A DNA stretch of 64,000 nucleotides from Deinandra increscens subsp. villosa (GCA_039602395.1 JBCNJP010000027.1:37023841-37087840); one strand, 5' to 3'; shown: positions 1-10,983, numbered from the stretch's first letter. Made by a program: numbers and translations. Notes: generated from the letters alone by a model not told the origin.

Positions 1-3000
1 CATGCCAGGCCACCAGTATTGACGACGGAGGTCATGGTACATTTTGTCAGCACCAGGGTGTATAGAATATCGAGACTTATGAGCCTCGTTCATGATGAAA
101 GCACGAAGGTCATCGCGATCGGGAATCCAAAGGCGATTCATGAAATAAAGGAGTCCGTTAGGCTTGGTTTCCAATTGGAGTTCGGCACCACATGACATTT
201 CTTCGTACAAGTTGCCTTCTGTCACGGAAATACGTTGAGCCTTAAAAATACGATTGTGAAGATCGGAACGAATGATTTGAAACACGATAACGTTTGCATA
301 GGCTCGACGACTGAGAGCATCGGCTACGACATTTGCTTTGCCAGGGTGGTAACGAATCTCACAGTCGTAATCATTGAGAAGCTCGACCCAGCGTCGCTGA
401 CGCATGTTGAGCTCCTTCTGGTTCAGGATATGTTGGAGGCTTTTGTGATCGGTAAAGACTACGCATTCGGTGCCATACAAATAGTGCCGCCAAATTTTCA
501 AGGCAAAGACGACCGCACCGAGCTCAAGGTCGTGAGTCGTGTAGTTCTTCTCGTGCACCTTGAGTTGTCTGGATGCATAGGCAATCACTTTCCCACGCTG
601 CATGAGAACACAACCCAGACCCTGATTGGATGCATCACAATAAACAACAAAGTCATCGTTGCCATCCGGAAGGGTAAGAACAGGTGCGTTGCACAATTTT
701 TGTTTGAGGGTTAAAAATGCTTTCTCTTGCTCAGGACCCCACTCGAAAGGTTTGCCTTTATGGGTCAAGGCAGTGAGTGGTAGTGCGATCCTCGAGAAGT
801 TGGGGATGAATCGTCGATAGTAACCCGCAAGACCAAGGAATGAACGGATTTCTGTCGGAGTAGTAGGGGTACTCCAACTTTTGACCGCGTGAATTTTGGC
901 AGGATCCACGTGGATACCCTTGTCACTTACGATGTGCCCCAGAAACTGAACCTCCTTAAGCCAAAATTCACATTTGGAGAATTTGGCATACAGTTGTTCC
1001 TTCTTTAGGAGCTCCAAGACTAAACGCAGGTGATTCTCATGCTCAGCTTTTGACTTCGAATAGATAAGGATGTCATCGATGAAAACAATAACAAATTTGT
1101 CTAGATAGGGCTTACAAACGCGGTTCATGAGATCCATGAATACTGCGGGCGCGTTTGTCAACCCGAACGGCATAACAGTGAACTCAAAATGACCATACCG
1201 CGTGCGAAAGGCGGTCTTGGGAATGTCATCCTCGGAAACACGCAACTGATGATACCCAGAACGAAGGTCAATCTTTGAGAAACAAGTAGCACCTTGAAGT
1301 TGATCAAACAGATCGTCGATACGAGGAAGAGGATAACGATTTTTTATAGTGAGCTTGTTAAGTTCACGATAGTCGATGCACATACGGAAAGAACCATCCT
1401 TCTTTTTCACGAAAAGGACGGGTGCTCCCCAAGGCGATGAGCTGGGGCGAATAAAGCCCTTGTCAGAAAGCTCCTGAAGTTGTTTGGAAAGCTCTTGCAT
1501 CTCAGATGGGGCGAGGCGATAAGGTGACTTCGCAACAGGAGTAGCGCCTGGTATAAGGTCGATACGGAAGTCCACTTGGCGAACGGGAGGAAGACCCGAT
1601 ATATCTTCAGGGAATACTTCAGGGAACTCCCTAACAACTGGGATGTCTTGGACTCCCTTTTCTTTGGGTCGAACTTCCATGATATGGGCCAAGAAGGCCA
1701 CACACTCCTTGCGTAGGTGCTTTCGGGCCTGGGTACAAGACATAAGTCTAAGCCCGCATGAGGGTTTATCGCCGTAGATTACCAGAATTTGACCATCAGG
1801 CCGAGGAATGCGAATAGTCTTTTCAAAGCAGAGGACTTCAGCACGGTGACGAGACAACCAATCCATGCCTACTATGATATCAAAGCTGCCAAGATGCATT
1901 GGAATCAAATCGATGGGAAATGAGTGCTCATGAAAATGAATCGCGCAATCACGGATGATAGAGTTGATCGAGATAGATTCTCCGTCAGCTACTTCGACTG
2001 ATATCGGGACGTCGAGACCAGAACGGGCACGAGCAAGCAAAGGCTCAAAATCTAAGGACACAAAACTCCTATCTGCACCCGTATCAAATAATACAGAGGC
2101 GTAATGATTATTAACAAGAAACGTACCGTTCACCACTTCAGGATTGGCCTGGGCTTGGTTGGTGTTGATGTTGAAGGTACGACCACGAGCACCTTGGGTT
2201 CTCACAGGAGGAGCCCCACGGTTGGCATTGTTGGCAGGACCATTGGCATTAGCCAAGTAAGGGCATGCATTGCGGAGATGACTAGGATTTCCACAATTAT
2301 AGCAAGCAGGAGCCCTAGGCATAATAGCAGCAGGCTGAACCATGGGCTGGATGACAGGTTGATTGATAAGTTGGGCATTAGTAGGCTGAACATTTGTAGG
2401 CTGAGCATTGATTGGTTGTGCTTGAGCTGGAAACTGGCAGGTGTTAGCAAAATGACCAAAACGACCACAGTTGAAGCATTTCCTACAAGAAGAGCTTGCA
2501 GGGTGATGGCGTTGACATGTGTTGCACAACGGGAAAGTCCCAGTGTAAGGCTTCTTGGCTGGAGGGGCTGAAGCAAATTGGTTAATGGGCACAGCAGGGA
2601 TGGCAGGGGTTGTTGTCACTGCAAAGTTTTGGCTACCAGACTTCCTCTTCTTCTTGTTAGACTTGGAAGACTCGGCCTTGACCTCCTTGGTTGGTTCAGT
2701 CGTAGCCTTGTCGGAAGTCTTTTCAGAGTTTTTCTTAGCACCCTTACGAGTCAAAGTGCCATTCTTAACATGATTGTCAGTTAAGGTAGCAGCAAGTTGT
2801 TTGGCTTCCAAAAGAGTCTTGGGGTCACGTCCCCAAACAGTGTCTTGGATCTGCATGGGCAAACCCTTGATGTACTTTTCAATAGCCACAGACACAGGAG
2901 TGACAAGGTGGGGGACCAATTCAGCAAGGTCATCAAAGCGGTCATTATAAGCCTGGTTTTCACCGCTGTCCTGTTTGAGGACCCAGAATTCATTTGCAAG

Positions 3001-3456
3001 CTCACGAAGCTCACTTGCGGGACAAAACTTCTTCTTCATTAGATCCTTCAGCTCAGTCCAGGGCAAAGCCATTGCAGCATCTGTCCCACGGGCGTGTTTC
3101 TCCCCGTTCCACCAGGTAAGTGCCCTTTTCTGGAAGACACTTGTGGCATGACGCACCTTGAGGTTTTCGGGACAATCGCTGTTGATGAAAGTGTTTTCGA
3201 TGCCTTCAAACCACTGTAGTAGGCCAGTGGCGCCCTCAGAGCCAGAGAACTTGGGCGGGCTGCAGGAATTGAAATATTTGAAGTTGCAAGTGGGAGGAGC
3301 AGCAACTTGGTTGGCAGGAGTGACGGGGGTGGCACCAAGGTTCTGTTGGATTTGCACCATCATGTTCGGGATGACTGCCGCCATTTGCTTGGCGATTTGG
3401 GCAGCCAACTTAGCGCCAGAGCTTCGACGACCAGTACCATTGCGACGAGCAGACAT
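1..3456 (-). CDS. Ty3/gypsy gag-pol polyprotein (partial, runs off the left edge)
   Basis: One frame stays open for 1152 codons from the ATG at 3456-3454 to base 1 and continues outside the window. Seen in order: a gag capsid region; two CCHC zinc knuckles (C327/C330/H335/C340 and C385/C388/H393/C398); aspartic protease with the DTG triad at residues 458-460; reverse transcriptase with the catalytic FIDD motif at residues 792-795; RNase H with a conserved aspartate near residue 941; and the start of the zinc-binding H2C2 part of integrase at the edge. Domain order PR-RT-RH-INT defines Ty3/gypsy. The FIDD variant, Met primer site and long LTR fit a chromovirus of the Tekay/Del type, but any chromodomain lies outside the window, so the lineage is inferred. 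No stop or frameshift was found, which suggests a young copy. Confidence 0.93.
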   Translation of the reverse strand, partial: MSARRNGTGRRSSGAKLAAQIAKQMAAVIPNMMVQIQQNLGATPVTPANQVAAPPTCNFKYFNSCSPPKFSGSEGATGLLQWFEGIENTFINSDCPENLKVRHATSVFQKRALTWWNGEKHARGTDAAMALPWTELKDLMKKKFCPASELRELANEFWVLKQDSGENQAYNDRFDDLAELVPHLVTPVSVAIEKYIKGLPMQIQDTVWGRDPKTLLEAKQLAATLTDNHVKNGTLTRKGAKKNSEKTSDKATTEPTKEVKAESSKSNKKKRKSGSQNFAVTTTPAIPAVPINQFASAPPAKKPYTGTFPLCNTCQRHHPASSSCRKCFNCGRFGHFANTCQFPAQAQPINAQPTNVQPTNAQLINQPVIQPMVQPAAIMPRAPACYNCGNPSHLRNACPYLANANGPANNANRGAPPVRTQGARGRTFNINTNQAQANPEVVNGTFLVNNHYASVLFDTGADRSFVSLDFEPLLARARSGLDVPISVEVADGESISINSIIRDCAIHFHEHSFPIDLIPMHLGSFDIIVGMDWLSRHRAEVLCFEKTIRIPRPDGQILVIYGDKPSCGLRLMSCTQARKHLRKECVAFLAHIMEVRPKEKGVQDIPVVREFPEVFPEDISGLPPVRQVDFRIDLIPGATPVAKSPYRLAPSEMQELSKQLQELSDKGFIRPSSSPWGAPVLFVKKKDGSFRMCIDYRELNKLTIKNRYPLPRIDDLFDQLQGATCFSKIDLRSGYHQLRVSEDDIPKTAFRTRYGHFEFTVMPFGLTNAPAVFMDLMNRVCKPYLDKFVIVFIDDILIYSKSKAEHENHLRLVLELLKKEQLYAKFSKCEFWLKEVQFLGHIVSDKGIHVDPAKIHAVKSWSTPTTPTEIRSFLGLAGYYRRFIPNFSRIALPLTALTHKGKPFEWGPEQEKAFLTLKQKLCNAPVLTLPDGNDDFVVYCDASNQGLGCVLMQRGKVIAYASRQLKVHEKNYTTHDLELGAVVFALKIWRHYLYGTECVVFTDHKSLQHILNQKELNMRQRRWVELLNDYDCEIRYHPGKANVVADALSRRAYANVIVFQIIRSDLHNRIFKAQRISVTEGNLYEEMSCGAELQLETKPNGLLYFMNRLWIPDRDDLRAFIMNEAHKSRYSIHPGADKMYHDLRRQYWWPGM

Positions 3457-4272
3457 GCTGAAATGATAAGGGAGAGATTTATGAGACAATGAAAACGTGG
3501 AATGATCAATTGATAAATTCGAGGGTATACATTGTAAATAATGGAAGACAAAAGCCACATAGTGAAAATAATGACGTCATATAAATCATGGAATCATAAT
3601 AGTCGAGTGTCATAGATCGTGAAATATCATGGAATTGTGAAGCATTGGAATATCACAACTTGGGGAAAGAGAAAAAAAAAATTTACATATAAACACGAAA
3701 TAATTTTTTTGATTCGTTTAAAACATGTGGAATGGTTCTCATTTCCCGATTGGGAAACTACCACCTATGACTAATCAGAGTTAATATGGTTGCTAGCAAT
3801 GTTTTTATGACATGCTTTGGCCTAATAGGCTACAACACTCTCATCAGGACGTCCCAGGTAAGCGTCCAGGTCCGACGGTAGGTTCGAATTTATACGCAAC
3901 TCTTACCTTAGACAGAGACCCCAACTACCGGTGCTTTCACCCTTCCAGTTACTACATGTCCATTACCAAGAACCTAACTCCGACGGAATTTGAAAATCAA
4001 ACAAAACTCTAAAATGGTACGTAAGGTACCATCACTAAGGAAAAGGCTAGGAAGCCTTAAGATTTCGTGTATGTATGTGTGCTAGGTGCTAAGCTTGAGT
4101 TTGGAAGTTTGTGTGAAGTGTATGAATAAGTGTAAGGCAAGTTCTAACTAAAGCAAGGTAAGCATAGAAGGGCAATCTCTAAACTAAGCATGCATAACAC
4201 GAGATTTCGTGTTTTGGACACCTAAGGCATATAGTCTAGGTCATTCCGTTTCTAATAACCTAATTCCCTATA
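3457..4272 (-). other. Untranslated leader of the gypsy element
   Basis: No long reading frame is seen between the primer site and the gag ATG. The primer-proximal part (about 4216-4272) matches the interrupted copy near 36930-36953 and 38594-38641. The stretch 3840-3965 resembles 35128-35245 and can fold around a GGTAAG/CTTACC stem (see findings). Confidence 0.6.
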
Positions 4273-4290
4273 GCCATGGCTCTGATACCA
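4273..4290 (-). promoter_or_regulatory. Primer-binding site for initiator tRNA-Met
   Basis: On the minus strand the sequence TGGTATCAGAGCCATGGC starts 3 nt after the LTR end. TGGTATCAGAGC is the standard plant tRNA-iMet primer site. Confidence 0.9.
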
Positions 4291-6328
4291 ATCTGTCACA
4301 CCCCAACCGACGGCGGAAACGTCGGGGCATGATTAGATTGCCCAAAAGCTCATGACAACTAAATTAAGATGACAATATTGAAATAACACTATTATTAATG
4401 ATCAAAGGTCATTACATAAACTTGGAATTCAACATAACATAAATGCTTAAACAATGTCTTATTAATAATTTAACTAGGTCCAAATCCCTAAGTGGAGCAA
4501 CTTGGATCAAACGTTATTATTTCCTGCAACATGTATAAGATAAGGTCAACTACAAAGTTGGTGAGTAATCACATGTTTAATATGTAATATGATATATAAA
4601 ATGAAAACATGCGAATTGTATCATATGATAGAATGATATGAAAGATCAACATACTAGATAAAATGACAACATGAAAATAATGCATAAACAACCCTTAATG
4701 ACAAGGATTCCCTAACCCGAAGGTTAGACTGTATGAAATAGGTCTCAAACACCCAACGCCAGAACCGGTCAAGTTGAGTGGGTTGTCAGCCAATAGATCT
4801 ATCTTTGATTCCCCAGGCCTTACGTTAATGTTTATGCGATATGAAATACATGAAACACTATGAAAAACATGAAATCCCAACACATTGACAAGTTATGCTA
4901 GAATGAAATCCTACACACATTCACACATATGGTCTACAATCGCATTATATGAAAATCATGAAAATCAATAGATTGATATAGGATACATGTTGCACCCCAA
5001 AATGTAAAACACGAAAAAGGGGCAAGGATTACTCACTTGTTAGGTTGAAGAGTTTCCAAGGAAGAACGCGAGAATGATAGTAGTAGTCCCGAAGGTCAAC
5101 CTAAAGGAAAACGAGGGGACCTAGTTGAATAATGAAGCTAGGAGACTAGGGGTCCGTGGGCATTGGGGGTTTTGTTTAAAGAAATGTTATTTATTTGGCA
5201 AAAATTATATAGTGTATTTATGAGTTAAGTAAATTTCTATGGCATAAATGAGATGTGTGTTAATATTCTTTAATTATTTGATTAACTCAAGGTGTTTATA
5301 TAATAAGTTTGAATTAGGTTACGACATTAACTAATGATAATAAATAATAATAATAATAATAATAATAGTAATAGTAATAATAATAATAATTATAATAAAT
5401 GTTGTCACAATAACTACTAATCAATTATTTGAACAATTCATAAATGTTGATGTAATATGTATTGAAAATTAATAATAATATTAATTAACAATAATGATAA
5501 TAAAAATAATTAATAATTAACATAATAATACAATTACAATCGTCTAAGCAAAATCTTAAAGGGGTTTTGTATAAGGTGATAGTGAATTGATTAATAATGC
5601 GAGAATGAACGACTCATAATAACAATATATGAAGTTTGAATTATATTTAGAGTATAATGTTATAACTACTACAAAGTAATGATATATACACACTAATTGT
5701 AAAGTAATTTTATAATAAGATTTAATGGTTTAGGGAACCATCATAAATTTATTATGATTTGTAGTTAACATTCTAAGGAATAAATAATTCCATCATGTGA
5801 TATATATAGATATATAGATACAATCTCTTTTTAATTATATATATATATATTTAGAAGATGATGATAAGTAATGGACAAAATAATTATGAATATATTCTAA
5901 TTGTAACATTTGTGATTTAGAATAGAGATAATTGATATTGGAATGCTTAGATTAAACTAATTAGGTTACAATTTAAGTTTTCACAAAAATCCCCAAATCA
6001 CGAAGAACCCTAAAATTGACTCATGAAATAAAGCGATAAAACCTAAAATTAACAGAGGGGTTTTGTAGATAGCGAAAAACTAGGTGGAATGGACTACTTA
6101 CTTGGTCAATTTGACGGAGAATTGAGCCCGGAATCGCACGAACAAGTTTGGAGCCCTAGAAATTGGGGGTTTTTGATTGCCTTTATGAAAATCGAAATTG
6201 AAGGAGGGTTTTTGATGGTGACGAGGTTTAACACAGGTTTACGACCTCAATTTATAGTAAATGAGGTCGGAGATGGGTCAATTGAAAGCTTTAAAAATTG
6301 TTTTAATGGAGGTTTTTATGAATTTGGA

Positions 6329-6828
6329 NNNNNNNNNNNNNNNNNNNNNNNNNNNNNNNNNNNNNNNNNNNNNNNNNNNNNNNNNNNNNNNNNNNNNNNN
6401 NNNNNNNNNNNNNNNNNNNNNNNNNNNNNNNNNNNNNNNNNNNNNNNNNNNNNNNNNNNNNNNNNNNNNNNNNNNNNNNNNNNNNNNNNNNNNNNNNNNN
6501 NNNNNNNNNNNNNNNNNNNNNNNNNNNNNNNNNNNNNNNNNNNNNNNNNNNNNNNNNNNNNNNNNNNNNNNNNNNNNNNNNNNNNNNNNNNNNNNNNNNN
6601 NNNNNNNNNNNNNNNNNNNNNNNNNNNNNNNNNNNNNNNNNNNNNNNNNNNNNNNNNNNNNNNNNNNNNNNNNNNNNNNNNNNNNNNNNNNNNNNNNNNN
6701 NNNNNNNNNNNNNNNNNNNNNNNNNNNNNNNNNNNNNNNNNNNNNNNNNNNNNNNNNNNNNNNNNNNNNNNNNNNNNNNNNNNNNNNNNNNNNNNNNNNN
6801 NNNNNNNNNNNNNNNNNNNNNNNNNNNN
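6329..6828. other. Assembly gap, exactly 500 N
   Basis: A run of 500 N inside the U3 region of the gypsy LTR, next to a GC-rich low-complexity repeat. The second gap in the window is also exactly 500 N, so the size is a placeholder. Any reading frame across it has no meaning. Confidence 0.98.
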
Positions 6829-6837
6829 CTTGTTTTT

Positions 6838-7250
6838 TGAAAACCCGACCCGACCACCAGACCGCACCTATCGGAACCCCCGACCGCCAGACCGCACCGA
6901 TCGGAACCCCTGCCCGAACCAGACCCCCTGGTCAATCGGGTTTGGGAGTCAGGTCCGGTCGATCTGGTCCGACGGTCGGGTCTGGTTGGTCTGGTCCGGT
7001 GGTCGGATCCGGTCGGTTCGGTCCAGGGTTCTGGTCCAAACGGTCGGGTCGGTCGGTTTGGGGTCGGGTCCGGTCGGGGTTTGGGGGTCGGGTCGGTCCG
7101 GTCTGAGTTCTTGTCTGGTCGGTCCGGTCCGAGGTTCGGGTCCGGTCGGTCCGGTTCGGGGGTCGGGTCCTCGGTCTGGCCTAGGGTTCGGTTGGTTCGT
7201 TCCGGGGTTCGGGTCCGGTCGGTTCAATCTAGGTTCCGGGTCTTGGATTC
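6838..7250. repeat. GC-rich degenerate minisatellite (GGTCGGGTCCGGTC-like) in LTR U3
   Basis: About 400 bp of shuffled GGTCGG, GGTCCGG and TCGGGTC words, very unlike the AT-rich surroundings. All frames stay open by composition only and give Arg/Pro/Gly/Ser-rich strings, so no gene is called. It abuts the N gap, which probably reflects difficulty in assembling it. Confidence 0.8.
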
Positions 7251-7504
7251 AAATCTAAACAATAGTGTAATTTAGTTGAAGTAATTTAGAAGTAGGAGTA
7301 GAATATATATATCGTTAAAAAAAACTTGATAAGAATAGAGCTATCGAATAAAACTGGTAATTTTCAATTCGATTTGGATATGTTTTTCTATATAAATAGT
7401 TAGTTACATCAACATAATATGTGTGAATGCGCGTATGTTCGAAATTGTTAACTGTTCGTGTTTGTGTTCGTTAGGAATTATCTGGATTTTTTTTGGGTGT
7501 CACA

Positions 7505-7635
7505 TCATCCCTTGTTAAAGAAACTTTTTGTCCCAAAAATAAAGATCGTTGCTTGTTCGCTAGACACAAGAAAAAGAAAAATTTTAAGTTGTCACAACAA
7601 ATGACATTCGCTCAGATCCAAAGAAAAAAGTAGAG
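7505..7635 (-). other. Flank of the LTR resembling a retroelement 3' end
   Basis: Read on the minus strand this stretch ends with a purine-rich AACAAGGGATGATG run directly at the TG of the LTR, where a polypurine tract would lie if pol sequence preceded it. No protein similarity is recognised here. It may be the end of a second element sharing this LTR. Confidence 0.35.
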
Positions 7636-9886
7636 TTTATACTTGCCCCATTAGATAAAGGGGGCAGTTGGCAACCACCGCCCAAGTAAACAAATAGGAA
7701 GGTCACAACTGTTTTAAATAGCAACCAAGGTGAGAGGAGTGTACATTTTGGGCTTTGATTAGTTCATCAATACACAATCTGATCTTTATGAATAGCAAAT
7801 CATTTAAAACATACATATCAGCTAAAATTCTTAATTGTTAGTTCATAGAACTCACCTTAGATGTTAAAATACACGATATATTTATCTTTTGCCTCTTGAA
7901 GCTCTCGGTTTGTATGAAAACCCAAGAACTCAACTTATAACAGCCTTAGGATCATGGATGATCAGATACATGGATAATCATTGAAATGATGATCGATTGC
8001 ATCAAAACAAGGTTGAATCTTACCTTAATCGAGCAAAATCTCCTTCTTCTCTCCTTTTTTCACGGCCGTAACACACACACTGGCAAAGCTTGAAAGAAAA
8101 TCCTGAGGGGTCAGGGCTCAAAATTCTACCGAGGGGGCGATACTCAATACATCCGAGGGGACGATACTCAATACATATAATTTTTATATATAATATCACA
8201 AAATAGGTACTTCTAGACGGAAAAAACCGCGGGGGCGATAAATTTATACTTGCCCCATTAGACAAAGGGGGCAGTTGGCAATTACCGCCCAAGTAAACAA
8301 ATAGGAAGGTCACAACTGTTTTAAATAGCAACCAAGGTGAGAGGAGTGTACATTTTGGGCTTTGATTAGTTCATCAATACACAATTTGATCTTTATGAAT
8401 AGCAATACATTTAAAACATAGATATCAGCTAAAATTCTTAATTGTTAGTTCATAGAACTCACCTTAGATGTTAAAAATACACGATATATTTATCTTTTGC
8501 CTCTTGAAGCTCTCGGTTTGTATGAAAACCCAAGAACTCAACTTATAACAGGCTTAGGATCATGGATGATCAGATACATGGATAATCATTGAAATGATGA
8601 TCGATTGCATCAAAACAAGGTTGAATCTTACCTTAATCGAGCAAAATCTCCTTCTTCTCTCCTTTTTTCACAGCCGTAACACACACACTGGCAAAGCTTG
8701 AAAGAAAATCCCGGAGGGGTCAGGGCTCAAAATTCTACCGAGGGGGCGATACTCAATACATCCGAGGGGACGATACTCAATACATATAATTTTTATATAT
8801 AATATCACAAAATAGGTACTTCTAGACGGAAAAAATCACGGGGGCGATAAATTTATACTTGCCCCATTAGACAAAGGGGGCAGTTGGCAATTACCGCCCA
8901 AGTAAACAAATAGGAAGGTCACAACTGTTTTAAATAGCAACCAAGGTGAGAGGAGTGTACATTTTGGGCTTTGATTAGTTCATCAATACACAATCTGATC
9001 TTTATGAATAGCAAATCATTTAAAACATACATCAATACACAATCTGATCTTTATGAATAGCAAATCATTTAAAACATACATATTAACCAAAATTCTTAAT
9101 TGTTGGTTCATAGAACTCACCTTAGATGTTAAAAATATACGATATCTTTATCTTTTGCCTCTTGAAGCTCTCGTTTTGTATAAAAACCCAGGAACTCAAC
9201 TTATAACAGCCTTAGGATCATGGATGATTAGATACATGGATAATCATTGAAATGATGATCGATTGCATCAAAACAAGGTTGAATCCTTACCTTAATCGAG
9301 CAAAATCTCCTTCTCCTCTCCTTTTTTCACGGCCGTAACACACACACTGGCGAAGCTTGAAAGAAAATCCTGAGGGTCGGGGCTCAAAATTCTACCGAGG
9401 GGGTGATACTCAATACATATAATTTTTTATATATAACTAGGTTAGTAACCCGTGTACTACACGGGTTGAGTATAAATTTATAATATTAGATGAATACAAA
9501 GAAAAAGATAGTGATCAATAAATTTAAAAATTATGATTGATATAAAATTTTAATAATATATTAAATAATAATTTATTACATTTAAGAAACTTATTACGTT
9601 TGACAAATTGTTGATTACTTTTCACAAAAGACTGAAATTATTGAGTAAATTAATCAAATCTATATAAATTTTATCAAAACTTTAAAATAGAAATTTAGTT
9701 TTGACAAAATTGGTAATTAATCTTAATTGATTTACTAAATTGGTAATTCAATGTGAGCTTGACATGTGGCAGTAATGATGTGAACTCTTTATAAATGAGG
9801 CATGTAGCACAAATTTTATTGCTTTATTAGGATTAAGATATCACAAAATAGGTACTTCTAGACGGAAAAAACCGCGGGGGCGGTCC
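7636..9886. repeat. Tandem array, three units of about 608 bp, third unit interrupted
   Basis: Units start at about 7636, 8243 and 8852 with the same sequence (TTTATACTTGCCCC...) and are nearly identical throughout. Unit 3 has a 49-bp internal tandem duplication (8981-9078), lacks one of two ~23-bp GATACTCAATACAT-type repeats found in units 1 and 2, and carries a Helitron at 9437-9838. It ends by a run of 13 C (9885-9897). On the minus strand each unit has a possible splice donor after ATTAAG, but no coding function is recognised. Confidence 0.9.
9437..9838 (-). mobile_element. Non-autonomous Helitron, 402 bp, with empty site preserved
   Basis: On the minus strand it begins TCTTAATCC and ends CTAG, between host A and T, without target duplication. 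Ten bases before the end is a perfect 9-bp hairpin (AACCCGTGT, loop AGT, ACACGGGTT). 5' TC, 3' hairpin plus CTRR and A|T insertion define Helitrons. The two other tandem units have the uninterrupted site, so both ends are exact. It is too short to encode RepHel. Confidence 0.9.
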
Positions 9887-10160
9887 CCCCCCCCCCCAAA
9901 AAACCTAAGTAAGCTACGCCTTTGAACACACACGGGCACACACACTTTTCGGGTACAATGCGAGCGCAGGTCAGCCGTATAGGTATATTACCCATTTAGG
10001 GATAATTTTCTTTTCACATAATACCCCTTTGGTCCTCAATCTTACTTTATTTACATTAACAGACCAAAAATTATAAAAGGAAAAATTTGGGATGTTACAT
10101 TCTTAGTGTTGTCAATGACATGAAGGCCTTGTGCAATTTGTAATTAATGTTAGCAACTAG
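9887..10160. other. Intergenic, no gene seen
   Basis: Poly-C run, short CA-rich stretches and unique sequence. No frame or known element is recognised. Confidence 0.5.
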
Positions 10161-10589
10161 GGTTTTTGAGGATGTTGGAATTTTGTATGTGCTTTAAAAG
10201 TCATGGTCATCTGCAAAGACTTGATTCTTGGTCAAGAGTTCTTGCAAACTAATTAGTTTCATGTTTGAAATGATACATTCACATATGGTGTGTTATGGAG
10301 TGGACATGCCATTCGTTTTGATTGGATAGCTTGCTTGAGTTAAATGGAATCTGATTTCAGTTACATGACAACATTTGTTTATGACAAATTTGAGAAAGTT
10401 ATTTAACCACTGGAGTATTCCTGGGACATGGTTGATAACTCATTTTGATTTTGTTATGTCCTCACAACCTATGGCAGATGAAATGAATAAGAGATTAACA
10501 TCATTTTGGAAGAATGTCTTGTATCTGGTTTTGGTCACTGAATTCAGCTAATAACTTTAAGAGCTCGACTAAGTTTATTGTATTAGTGA

Positions 10590-10945
10590 ATGGGGATGAT
10601 GATATGGAGGAAGGTGAACTCTCGCGAGATCAATTTCCTTCAGCAAGCTCTAGCGAACGGGCAAAACCAAAGTTGTTTCAAATTGTTTTGGATAATGAAA
10701 AGTCACCTTACCTATATTCGTGCAAATAGGTTGAAGATTCCATTGGTGAGAGGATTCCCTAAGACTTACATTGAGATGGCGATAATGGGAATGGGAAATG
10801 TCACAATGGTAAGTTGTTGCCTGGGGAAACACAACGGACCATTGGGCCATTCCTATAGGATGAAATCTTTCAACTTTTCAGTGGGATCAAAGTATCCCTT
10901 AGAAGCTCAAAAAGGACCTAAAATATCTAGAGGTGTCAAGCGCAT
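10590..10945 (+). pseudogene. Broken protein-coding fragment, possibly B3 DNA-binding domain
   Basis: Two overlapping frames give one plausible protein: KPKLFQIVLDN in the first, then, after a break near 10725, RLKIPLVRGF and further residues. An F-x-I/V-x-L strand followed by LKIP and an aromatic-rich stretch recalls the B3 domain of plant transcription factors, but the match is weak and from memory. It ends 39 bp before the copia-like element at 10984. A host gene relic is likely; the identity is uncertain. Confidence 0.3.
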
Positions 10946-10983
10946 TGGGTTGACGGGTTGGCAAGTTGATAGGTTTCGGGTCG

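Larger units (their letters stand above)
1..7504 (-). mobile_element. Ty3/gypsy LTR retrotransposon, 5' half (LTR, primer site, leader, gag-pol)
   Basis: Read on the minus strand the order is LTR (7504-4294), primer-binding site (4290-4273), an untranslated leader of about 0.8 kb and the gag-pol frame. The 3' LTR lies beyond the left edge, so target duplications and LTR identity cannot be checked. The leader and LTR end are also recognisable in the remnant at 36888-41146 and the solo LTR at 32159-36298, so the family has several copies in this window. Confidence 0.88.
4294..7504 (-). repeat. 5' LTR of the gypsy element, about 3.2 kb including a 500-N gap
   Basis: On the minus strand it starts TGTGACACCC (7504) and ends GGTGTGACA (4294), just before the primer site. 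A TATA box (CTATAAATT) lies near 6252-6259. U3 holds the N gap and a GC-rich repeat; R-U5 is AT-rich with a (TAA)n tract at about 5338-5400. The true length is unknown because the gap size is nominal. Confidence 0.82.

Noticed and set aside
6949..7227. Pro/Arg-rich 92-codon frame on the minus strand
   Set aside because: A composition effect of the GGTCGG minisatellite; all frames are open and there is no conserved domain.
6089..7258. Long open frames spanning the first N gap
   Set aside because: Frames are open only because N was read through and because the adjacent GC-rich repeat lacks stops.
7636..9886. CRISPR-like or regularly spaced repeat array
   Set aside because: Units are contiguous ~608-bp copies without unique spacers, in a plant nuclear genome.
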